From assembly GCA_043808235.1 (NCBI GenBank), contig JAZDFC010000011.1, positions 1 through 15,347 of the forward strand: a stretch of DNA of 15,347 nt, in the 5' to 3' direction. The position numbers were made by a program, and so were the translations under genes. This document shows, one piece after another, positions 7,316-13,822 of the stretch (within the stretch, counting starts at the first letter, position 1; the number at the start of each line of letters is the position of its first letter). This DNA comes from JAZDFC01 sp043808235 (GTDB lineage: Bacteria > Bacteroidota > Ignavibacteria > Ignavibacteriales > Melioribacteraceae). The notes under the pieces were generated by a model. It had not been told where the DNA came from and did not search any database. It was given only the letters and a program-made list of their open reading frames with translations.

Positions 7316-8638
7316 ATGTCTGATGAATCAAAACCCAATAAAATACAAGAAGTCGATGACACCAAATATTCGATGGAAACCCATCTAATTTATGGAAAGA
7401 ATATATCGACAAAATGGGATTATGCTCACCATGTAACTGCGCCAATTTCTTCGTCAACTACTTTCCGTCTCGATTCAGTTGAACGCGGCGCAAGCGGATT
7501 TATGCAGTTCGCACGAACGGAGGAACACGGAGAAGAAGCACCTATCTTTATTTATGATCGTCTCGGCGAACCAAACAAGGATATGCTTGAGGAAAATCTT
7601 GCGTATGTTGAAAAGGGTGAGACTGCCGTTACATTTGCGAGTGGTATGGGCGCTATCTCTGCAATTCTTGGGGTGTTAACCGCAGCCGGTGATGAGATTA
7701 TTACGCATAAAACTCTTTACGGATGTACAATTTCTTTGTTCACAAATTGGTATCCAAAGTATAAAATTGATGTGAAGATGGTTGACCTGACTGATGCGCA
7801 GAATATTTTTCAAATGCTCTCTGAAAATACAAAAGTGATTTATTTCGAAACACCTGCTAATCCAAATCTTGATATTATCGACATCCGCGCTGTGCGAAAA
7901 ATTGTTGACGAAATAAATTCAAAAAGGGAAGCGAAGGATCATGTGAGAATTGTAGTTGATAATACATTTGCAACTCCATTTTGCCAACGACCGATAGAAC
8001 TTGGCGCTGATTTCACTATTCACTCATTGACAAAAGGCATCGGCGGATTTGGTACAGATATGGGCGGAGTAGTGATAGGGAAGAAAAAATTTAAAGATAT
8101 TCTTCTATTGTATCGAAAAGATTTTGGCGCTGTATTAAATACAAAATCGGCCTGGGCAATTATGACTTACGGTTTGCCATCATTAGCGCTTCGGCAGAAG
8201 CAACAAATCAATACAGCAATGAAGGTTGCAGCATTTTTGGACAATCACCCGAAAGTTGCTTTTGTGAACTATCCCGGATTACCATCATTCAGATTTTACA
8301 ATCTTGCAAAAGAACTAATGGTAGATTATAACGGTAACTTCGCTCCCGGCAGTTTGATTTATTTTGTACTGAAAGGCAATACGCCAGCCCAAACAAAAGA
8401 AACAGGCGCCAAATTTATGGATTATCTTGCCGATCATGCTTATACTTTTACGCTTGCAGTTAGTCTCGGTCACACAAGAACTTTAGTTGAACATCCGGCA
8501 TCAATGACTCACTCAGTTGTGCCACCGGATGAATTGGATAAACGAGGAATCGATCCCGGCGGAGTAAGAATAGCAATCGGATTGGAAAACGCCGATGACA
8601 TTTTAAAAGATCTCGATGAATCTTTGAAAGCCATGTAA
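7316..8638 (+). CDS. Methionine/cystathionine gamma-lyase family PLP enzyme
   Basis: This is a fold-type I, 440-residue member of the Cys/Met metabolism PLP family. Features: YDRLGEPN at 80-87 (Y80 and R82 bind the phosphate of the neighbouring subunit's PLP), SGMGAI at 109-114, LYGCT at 134-138 (stacking Y135), DNTFATPF at 215-222 (D215), HSLTKGIGGFGTDMGG at 236-251 with Schiff-base K240, HPASMTHS at 393-400 and GVRIAIGLE at 416-424. C137 corresponds to the cysteine typical of methionine gamma-lyases, where related lyases and synthases usually have Gly, so methionine or homocysteine gamma-elimination is a fair guess; cystathionine gamma-lyase or gamma-synthase remain possible. A GGAG lies about 9 nt before the ATG. 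A hairpin follows the stop, and the gene stands alone. Confidence 0.85.
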   Translation: MSDESKPNKIQEVDDTKYSMETHLIYGKNISTKWDYAHHVTAPISSSTTFRLDSVERGASGFMQFARTEEHGEEAPIFIYDRLGEPNKDMLEENLAYVEKGETAVTFASGMGAISAILGVLTAAGDEIITHKTLYGCTISLFTNWYPKYKIDVKMVDLTDAQNIFQMLSENTKVIYFETPANPNLDIIDIRAVRKIVDEINSKREAKDHVRIVVDNTFATPFCQRPIELGADFTIHSLTKGIGGFGTDMGGVVIGKKKFKDILLLYRKDFGAVLNTKSAWAIMTYGLPSLALRQKQQINTAMKVAAFLDNHPKVAFVNYPGLPSFRFYNLAKELMVDYNGNFAPGSLIYFVLKGNTPAQTKETGAKFMDYLADHAYTFTLAVSLGHTRTLVEHPASMTHSVVPPDELDKRGIDPGGVRIAIGLENADDILKDLDESLKAM

Positions 8639-8654
8639 TTCTTTAAAATTCTGA

Positions 8655-8674
8655 GGCAATCTTTTTGGATTGCC
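8655..8674 (+). terminator. Terminator-like hairpin after the gamma-lyase gene
   Basis: GGCAATC (8655-8661) and GATTGCC (8668-8674) form a perfect 7-bp stem with a 6-nt loop, 17 nt after the stop of the gamma-lyase family gene. A TCTTTTT run follows 6 nt later (8681-8687), a little further away than in a classic intrinsic terminator. The position at the end of a monocistronic gene supports the call. Confidence 0.5.
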
Positions 8675-8742
8675 GAAGAATCTTTTTACTATTGAACAAT
8701 TGCGCTTTTTGTTCGACAATTAATCAGCAATTTTTATTTGGA

Positions 8743-9180
8743 ATGAAAAAGATTACTCTGATCATATTGTTACTCGGATTTACGGTATCGTTGCATGCGC
8801 AATTGGTAATCGATTCGTCATCCGTTGATTTGAATGACCGCGTACAGGCTTTGGTAATTTATGGTGAGAACAAATATCTTTATACCGAAAAAGGATTGAT
8901 TTATTTGACCGGGAAGGATCCTTATGAAGAGTACTACCGAAAAATTTATTCCGATTCGACAATTACAAATCCCAATACAGTGATTAATTCCAATTCCAAC
9001 ATGAATTCTTTATTCTATTTTATGCCGGCTATGAATGTGAGAGATTGGGCTGATGATTATATCAACATCAATGACAGCATATATCTAAAAGATATTTTCT
9101 TACTCAATAACGGCGCAGTTGTAATTAACCCGGATATGGAAAAATATCTCCAGCAAGTGGGGAGGGAAAAGAAAAAATAA
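8743..9180 (+). CDS. Small secreted protein of unknown function
   Basis: I do not recognise this family. From the ATG at 8743 the protein has 145 residues and a clear signal peptide: MKKITLIILLLGFTVSLHA, cleavage before QLV. An upstream TTG at 8665 would prepend 26 residues that bury the signal and overlap the hairpin, so it was rejected. The mature part has a short beta-like segment (RVQALVIYGENKYLYTEKGL), an Asn/Ser-rich middle, and a C-terminus ending in a basic run (GREKKK). No lipobox cysteine, no T9SS tail and no transmembrane helix follow, so a free periplasmic or secreted protein is likely. It stands between a hairpin and the pgeF gene, without tight linkage to either. Confidence 0.72.
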   Translation: MKKITLIILLLGFTVSLHAQLVIDSSSVDLNDRVQALVIYGENKYLYTEKGLIYLTGKDPYEEYYRKIYSDSTITNPNTVINSNSNMNSLFYFMPAMNVRDWADDYININDSIYLKDIFLLNNGAVVINPDMEKYLQQVGREKKK

Positions 9181-9264
9181 CTTTGAATTAATCCTTCAAA
9201 ACTTCCCAAATATCCAATTCATGTCGTTGGATTTGCGTATTTTTGTCCTCATTAAAAAAATACT

Positions 9265-10002
9265 ATGAAAATAATTAGATCAAATATATTCCAGCGATTC
9301 CCGGAAATCATTTTTGGATTTAGCTCGAAGATTGGTTTTGACCGTAAGGCTCCATTCTTTTTTAACATGTCGTTCACAGTTGGTGATGATCTAGACATTG
9401 TAAAAAAAAACCGTTCGGCTTTCTTCACAGAACTTGGATTGTCCTATCAAACCGTGGTGTATCAAAAACAAATTCACGGTGAGGATATTAAAATTGTAAC
9501 CCGGCCCGGTCTTGCCGGCGAAAGCGATGCAATGATAACCTCCATTCATGAATTGGGTTTAGCAATTTCGAGTGCTGATTGTCCGGCAATATTTATTTAT
9601 GATAAACATCAAAAAGTTATCGGAGCCGTTCATTCGGGATGGAGAAGTACAGTAAAGAAAATCCTTGAAAAGACGTTGCATAAAATGAGCGTTGAATTCG
9701 AATCAAAGCCGGAAAATTTATTTGTGTATTTGTCACCTCACATTTCTCAAAAAAATTATGAGGTGGATGAATCCGTGGCTTCCCAATTTGATGAACGATA
9801 TTCCATCCCGATAGGAGATAAATATCTTCTGGATCTGGGAAACGCCAATCTCGATATGTTGTTGAGTTTCGGAATCCCGATTTCACAAATAGAATATCCC
9901 GGTTTGTGCAGTTTCGAAAATTCCGAACTCTTTCATTCATACAGAAGGGACGGACAACAATCGGGGCGGGCTTTGGGTGTAATTGCCATGAGGAATATTT
10001 GA
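9265..10002 (+). CDS. pgeF: Peptidoglycan editing factor PgeF (YfiH, laccase domain)
   Basis: This 245-residue protein is of the YfiH/PgeF (DUF152) family, long annotated as polyphenol oxidase. In E. coli the family member removes wrongly incorporated amino acids from peptidoglycan precursors. The metal-site and catalytic motifs are complete: QKQIHG with H71, SSADCPAIFIYD with C106, GAVHSGWR with H123, and SELFHSYRRDG at 220-230 near the end. Length is normal. Its TGA stop overlaps the ATG of the transporter gene by one base (TGATG), so the two are translationally coupled. It is the first gene of the packed train that runs to 13734. A purine-nucleoside activity has also been reported for some homologues, so the exact role here is not proven. 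Confidence 0.92.
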   Translation: MKIIRSNIFQRFPEIIFGFSSKIGFDRKAPFFFNMSFTVGDDLDIVKKNRSAFFTELGLSYQTVVYQKQIHGEDIKIVTRPGLAGESDAMITSIHELGLAISSADCPAIFIYDKHQKVIGAVHSGWRSTVKKILEKTLHKMSVEFESKPENLFVYLSPHISQKNYEVDESVASQFDERYSIPIGDKYLLDLGNANLDMLLSFGIPISQIEYPGLCSFENSELFHSYRRDGQQSGRALGVIAMRNI

Positions 10003-10916
10003 TGGAAAGAGACAGCCTAAAAATATCGGGCGGTTATATTTTGATTTGTTTGATTTGGGGCTCAACGTGGCTTGCAATTCGTATCGGGTTGGATTCACTT
10101 ACCCCACTAATTTCTGCAGGATTAAGATTTGTTCTGGCTTCGGTTTTTATTTATTTGTTTATGGTGATAAAAAAAATTACCTTGCAAACCGATCGCATGT
10201 CGGTGAGGTTGTATTTAATAATGTCGTTATTTTCTTTTGCCATTCCGTTTTCACTTGTGTATTGGGCAGAGCAATATATTTCCTCGGGATTGGCTTCTGT
10301 TCTATTTGCCATCTTTCCGTTTTTTGTAATTCTATTTTCAAAAATTATGATTCCAGCAGATGAAGTGGATTTTTATAAAATCGCCGGTTCAGTTCTCGCG
10401 TTTACCGGAATCGTAATAATTTTTTGGGATGAACTCGATATAAATTTATCGAATGATATTATCGGGATGGTTGCATTAATCGTTAGCGCCACGATGCAGG
10501 CATTCATCGCAGTGATGATAAAAAAATACGGCAGGCATTTAAATCCGCTATCGATGAATTTTCTTCCCTTCCTTCTTAGCGGAATTATTTTGGTAGCAAC
10601 GGCATTTTTGTTCGAAGATAGTTCGAACTGGATTTTTAATTCGAAAGCAATCATATCAATTTCTTACCTTGCGTTCTTCGGATCGCTTGTTACATTCACC
10701 ACATATTTTTGGTTAATGAAAAGAATGAGTGTTGTAATTCTCGCATTATCCTCATTCATCACGCCTATAATTGCTGTAATACTTGGTTGGATAATTCTTG
10801 ATGAATCCTTTTCAATTCTAAAAATATTAGGAAGCTCGTTAGTGCTAATTGGAATATTATTCGCTAATTTTAAGGGGATTTTTAATTATTATCGTTCAAG
10901 GAATAACAGCGAATGA
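10002..10916 (+). CDS. EamA/DMT-family transporter
   Basis: This 304-residue inner-membrane transporter of the drug/metabolite superfamily has two EamA repeats and about ten hydrophobic helices. Typical motifs are LIWGSTWLAIRIGL near the N-terminus, WAEQYISSGLASVLFA in the first repeat, and ALSSFITPIIAVILGWIILDE in the last helices. The substrate cannot be read from sequence; relatives export amino acids, metabolites or drugs. I chose the ATG at 10002, which overlaps the pgeF stop and starts directly before the first helix; a longer reading from 9906 would add residues lying wholly inside pgeF. It overlaps folB by 4 nt (ATGA). Confidence 0.9.
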   Translation: MERDSLKISGGYILICLIWGSTWLAIRIGLDSLTPLISAGLRFVLASVFIYLFMVIKKITLQTDRMSVRLYLIMSLFSFAIPFSLVYWAEQYISSGLASVLFAIFPFFVILFSKIMIPADEVDFYKIAGSVLAFTGIVIIFWDELDINLSNDIIGMVALIVSATMQAFIAVMIKKYGRHLNPLSMNFLPFLLSGIILVATAFLFEDSSNWIFNSKAIISISYLAFFGSLVTFTTYFWLMKRMSVVILALSSFITPIIAVILGWIILDESFSILKILGSSLVLIGILFANFKGIFNYYRSRNNSE

Positions 10917-11281
10917 CGAACATTATCCGGATTAAAAACGCTACTTTTTACGCTTATCACGGAGCTATGCAGGAAGAACAGAATATTGGCGGCAGGTTTG
11001 AGGCTGATGTTGATATTTATACCGACTTTACGAATGCGGTGAATGAGGATAATCTGAAACATACAATTAACTACCATAACGTTTATAAATTTATCAACAA
11101 GATTGTTCACGAAAAAAAATATTACTTGATTGAAACACTTGCTACTGTAATTGCGGATAGTTTGCTTCATGAATTTTCCCGTATTGAAAAAGTCGCGGTT
11201 CGAGTTCGAAAAAAAAGTGTGCCGATCGGCGGAGTGATTGATTGTGTTGAAGCAGAGGTAATCAAACAAAGAAATGAATGA
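10913..11281 (+). CDS. folB: Dihydroneopterin aldolase
   Basis: This 122-residue enzyme of folate biosynthesis splits 7,8-dihydroneopterin into 6-hydroxymethyl-7,8-dihydropterin and glycolaldehyde. Conserved features include AYHGAMQEEQNIGGRF at 14-29 with E22, the tyrosine Y54 in INYHNVY, LIETLATVIA at 72-81 with E74 (pterin binding), and VRVRKKSVPIGG with catalytic K100. The length is that of the family. It overlaps the transporter by 4 nt and folK by 8 nt; the next enzyme, FolK, uses its product. The rest of the folate pathway (folE, folP) is not in the window. Confidence 0.93.
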   Translation: MTNIIRIKNATFYAYHGAMQEEQNIGGRFEADVDIYTDFTNAVNEDNLKHTINYHNVYKFINKIVHEKKYYLIETLATVIADSLLHEFSRIEKVAVRVRKKSVPIGGVIDCVEAEVIKQRNE

Positions 11282-11771
11282 TGTTTTTCTTGGAATGGGT
11301 TCGAACAAGGATGATAGACTCATTTATTTGAAAGAAGCGCTTAAACATTTATCCTCGGATAAAAACTGTGAATTACATCAGATTTCTTCTTTATACGTTA
11401 CAAAACCGTTTGGAATTAAAGAGCAGGAAAATTATTTTAATATAGCGGTTCGGCTGTCAAGTTCGTATGATTGCGTAGCATGTTTACGACGTTTGAAAGA
11501 AATTGAAATTTTGGTTGGAAGAACGGAAAGTTTTAGATGGGGTCCTCGTGAAATTGATATTGATTTGTTATTCTTCAATGACCTCGTTTATAAATCGGAT
11601 GAATTGAATATTCCTCACGAAGGAATTATCAACCGTGATTTCGTAATTGTTCCGCTTCTTGAAATTGAGCCGGAATTGTTTCATCACGGCTTAAAGATAT
11701 TTTTGAAGAACATTGAGTTGAGTAAACTTGATAATCATATAATCGAAAAACAAAAATTTGACTTTTTTTAG
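11274..11771 (+). CDS. folK: 2-Amino-4-hydroxy-6-hydroxymethyldihydropteridine pyrophosphokinase
   Basis: This 165-residue HPPK transfers pyrophosphate from ATP to the FolB product, activating it for dihydropteroate synthase. The signature FRWGPREIDIDLLFF at 87-101 contains R92 and the Mg-binding pair D95 and D97. FLGMGSN at 5-11 and the KPFGIKEQENYFNIAV segment (44-59) are also typical. The ATG overlaps the end of folB by 8 nt, giving translational coupling. The last ~15 residues are Lys/Phe-rich and probably only a tail. The deoxynucleoside kinase gene follows after 11 nt. Confidence 0.94.
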   Translation: MNDVFLGMGSNKDDRLIYLKEALKHLSSDKNCELHQISSLYVTKPFGIKEQENYFNIAVRLSSSYDCVACLRRLKEIEILVGRTESFRWGPREIDIDLLFFNDLVYKSDELNIPHEGIINRDFVIVPLLEIEPELFHHGLKIFLKNIELSKLDNHIIEKQKFDFF

Positions 11772-11782
11772 TGGAGTCGTAA

Positions 11783-12433
11783 TTGGCAGAAATAAAGTAC
11801 ATCGCTATTGAAGGTGTTATCGGCGCTGGAAAAACTTCATTAGCTCAAAAGCTCTCGGAAAAGCTGAATGCTAATTTGATTCTTGAGGAATTCGAATCCA
11901 ATCCGTTCCTCGAAAAATTTTATGAGAACAGGAAAAAATTTGCATTTCAGACTCAGATGTTTTTCCTTTTCAACCGGTACAAACAAAACCAGGAATTAAA
12001 CCAGGAAAATCTCTTCTCCAACTTCATCGTTTCGGATTATATATTCGAAAAAGATAAAGTGTTCGCATACTTAAATTTGCAGGGCGAAGAACTCAAACTT
12101 TACGAAACAATTTTCCCGGTTTTACAAAGGAGTTTACGCTATCCCGATCTCGTAATCTTTCTACAGTCCAGCATTGACAGGCTAATGTACAACATTAAAA
12201 GAAGAGCGAGAAAAATTGAAAGGAGTTTAACACGCTCGTACATTACAGAGTTGAGCGAAGCATACAACAATTTTTTCTTCAAATACAATACAACTCCATT
12301 ATTAATTGTTAACACAACCGAAATGGATTTTGTGAACAGAGATGAAGACTTCGACGAATTATTTAAACAAATTTTCCGCGAGGATAGGGGATTTATCGAA
12401 TACTTCAATCCCGAGGTTCGGGTAGAACGATGA
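11783..12433 (+). CDS. Deoxynucleoside kinase
   Basis: This 216-residue salvage enzyme phosphorylates deoxynucleosides with ATP. The P-loop GVIGAGKTS at 11-19 follows directly on the first beta-strand, as in the dGK/dCK/TK2-like family. EEF at 35-37 provides the likely catalytic glutamate, Q56 and R65 sit in the substrate-binding helix, SDY at 84-86 replaces the DRS-like motif, and KRRARKIERS at 139-148 is the arginine-rich lid. It starts at TTG, supported by GGAG 6 nt upstream and because the family begins just before the P-loop strand; no ATG is available there. Base specificity cannot be told. It overlaps the small downstream gene by 4 nt (ATGA). Confidence 0.9.
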   Translation: MAEIKYIAIEGVIGAGKTSLAQKLSEKLNANLILEEFESNPFLEKFYENRKKFAFQTQMFFLFNRYKQNQELNQENLFSNFIVSDYIFEKDKVFAYLNLQGEELKLYETIFPVLQRSLRYPDLVIFLQSSIDRLMYNIKRRARKIERSLTRSYITELSEAYNNFFFKYNTTPLLIVNTTEMDFVNRDEDFDELFKQIFREDRGFIEYFNPEVRVER

Positions 12434-12651
12434 ATTTTTTTAGACTGATATTTTTTTTCATCTTTATATACCTTGGATATAAAATAATTGTATTCTTAAT
12501 GCAACTTATTTTCCCGAAATCAACAAGCAGAATTGATCCTGAAGTAAAATTCAAAAAAGAAAATTCAAAAATGGGTATTAAAAAAGAAGACATAATCGAA
12601 GTTGATTTTGAAGAAATAAAATCAAATAAATCTGAAACAAAAAGTGAATAG
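12430..12651 (+). CDS. Small single-pass membrane protein, DUF4834-like
   Basis: This is a 73-residue protein. The first ~28 residues are one strongly hydrophobic helix (LIFFFIFIYLGYKIIVFLM). The rest is a charged cytoplasmic or periplasmic tail ending in KKEDIIEVDFEEIKSN. A short membrane protein with a final (V/I)-(D)-FEE motif resembles DUF4834-type proteins of Bacteroidota, whose function is unknown; the resemblance is from memory and weak. It is supported as a real gene by its ATGA overlap with the kinase gene and by its stop codon, which abuts the ATG of the glycosyltransferase gene (TAGATG). Confidence 0.75.
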   Translation: MNFFRLIFFFIFIYLGYKIIVFLMQLIFPKSTSRIDPEVKFKKENSKMGIKKEDIIEVDFEEIKSNKSETKSE

Positions 12652-13734
12652 ATGCCGAAGAACAGTTTTTTCTCCCGTAAACTGTACAACTTCCTTAAAA
12701 AATTTCTTGCCGTAGAAGAGAATACGGATCGGAATCTTGGCTATCTTAAAAATATCCTCGTTATTAGGCAGCATAATCAATTTGGCGATTTACTTGCGAG
12801 CGTTTCACTCTTCCGGGCTATTAAAGAAACATACCCCAAAAGTAAACTTACCGTTATTGTCAGTCCTGAAAATCATTATGCTGTCGAACAAAATGAATTC
12901 ATCGATACGATTTTCCTATTCAACAAAAAGAAATTATTAAATCCGTTTTATATCGCTAAAATTATAAAACTATTTCGTGCTGAATACGATGCCACAGTTG
13001 TACCGGTGACTGTTGCTATTTCTTTTACAAGCTGCTTACTCGCGCGGTTATCAAATTCAAAGACTCGAATCGGCCCGGCATCGTTAGATGGGAGTAAAAA
13101 CAGATACGATTTTTTGTTCGATAGAAAAGTTCACATCGATTGGACAAAGAATCCCGATGCACACGTTTCGGACTATGGCTTAGATATAGTCAGACCTTTC
13201 GGAATAAAAACAAAAAATTATCTTTCGAGTATTTCATTTAATGCCGAAAATCGGAAGTCGGCAAACGATTTTATCAATTCACTTTCGAAAAAAGGAAATG
13301 ATCTATTAATCGGAATGCACATCGGTGCGGGCAAAGCTAAGAATCGGTGGTCGATTGAAAAATACTCTACTCTTACCGAGAAATTAAACAAGAAATTCAA
13401 AGTAAAAATTTATATCACAGGCAGTAAAAGCGACAGAAATGAAATTTCATTCTTCACAAAAAAAGTGAGGGTGACTTGCGGTTACTTTCTCGATCATTCA
13501 ATTCCCGAACTTGCTGCACTTATCTCCAAGAGTGATTTGTTCATCACGAATGATACGGGAGTAATGCATGTCGCGGGTGCGACCTCTACGCCACAGATTT
13601 CAATATTTGGTCCGACTAATCCATTCAATTGGGCGCCAATCGGAGTTAATAAATATTTCCTCCGTAAATCCGAATTGATTGACGATGTTAGCGTTGATGA
13701 TGTTTTTAAATTATGTGAGAGGATTTTAACATAA
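12652..13734 (+). CDS. Glycosyltransferase family 9 (heptosyltransferase-like)
   Basis: This 360-residue GT-B glycosyltransferase is related to the ADP-heptose:LPS heptosyltransferases. The N-domain begins at ILVIRQHNQFGDLLAS (35-50), where FGD holds the usual acceptor-side aspartate. The C-domain has MHIGAGKAKNRW at 222-233, and the donor-binding segment runs from ITNDTGVMHVAGA (298-310) through FGPTNPFNW (319-327), the most conserved part of the family. About 30 basic residues precede the first strand and may help membrane attachment. It probably adds a sugar to lipopolysaccharide or another surface glycan at the inner membrane; the sugar need not be heptose. It is the last gene of the packed train; its ATG directly follows the previous stop. 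Confidence 0.9.
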   Translation: MPKNSFFSRKLYNFLKKFLAVEENTDRNLGYLKNILVIRQHNQFGDLLASVSLFRAIKETYPKSKLTVIVSPENHYAVEQNEFIDTIFLFNKKKLLNPFYIAKIIKLFRAEYDATVVPVTVAISFTSCLLARLSNSKTRIGPASLDGSKNRYDFLFDRKVHIDWTKNPDAHVSDYGLDIVRPFGIKTKNYLSSISFNAENRKSANDFINSLSKKGNDLLIGMHIGAGKAKNRWSIEKYSTLTEKLNKKFKVKIYITGSKSDRNEISFFTKKVRVTCGYFLDHSIPELAALISKSDLFITNDTGVMHVAGATSTPQISIFGPTNPFNWAPIGVNKYFLRKSELIDDVSVDDVFKLCERILT

Positions 13735-13762
13735 CTCCCCAAAATTATATATCCGAACTTTT

Positions 13763-13795
13763 TTTGCATTTATATACGGGCGTTTTTTATATTTG
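13763..13795 (+). promoter_or_regulatory. Bacteroidota-type promoter for asnS
   Basis: TTTG at 13763-13766 and TATATTTG at 13788-13795 (pattern TAnnTTTG) are separated by 21 nt. This matches the -33/-7 layout known for Bacteroidota primary-sigma promoters. Transcription would begin near 13800-13803, leaving a leader of about 20 nt before the asnS ATG. A second reading, TTGACA at 13793-13798 with AATAAT 17 nt later, would put the -10 box almost on the start codon and is less likely. Confidence 0.45.
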
Positions 13796-13822
13796 ACAAC
13801 TCAATTTTTATAGTGAATAATT

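Noticed and set aside
8665..8742. Upstream TTG start for the small secreted protein
   Set aside because: It would bury a textbook signal peptide 26 residues inside the protein and would start inside the hairpin that ends the previous gene.
9212..9232. 6-bp inverted repeat (ATCCAA / TTGGAT) before pgeF
   Set aside because: The stem is weak with a 9-nt loop and no T-run, so neither a terminator nor a riboswitch can be claimed. A TATTTTTG at 9238-9245 could be a -7 box, but no matching -33 element is present.
9617..9940. Minus-strand frame of 107 codons within pgeF
   Set aside because: It is fully antisense to a gene with complete catalytic motifs and has no recognisable motif of its own.
9906..10001. 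Longer start for the EamA transporter inside pgeF
   Set aside because: The added residues are the pgeF C-terminus read out of frame; the ATG at 10002 overlaps the pgeF stop and begins just before the first membrane helix.
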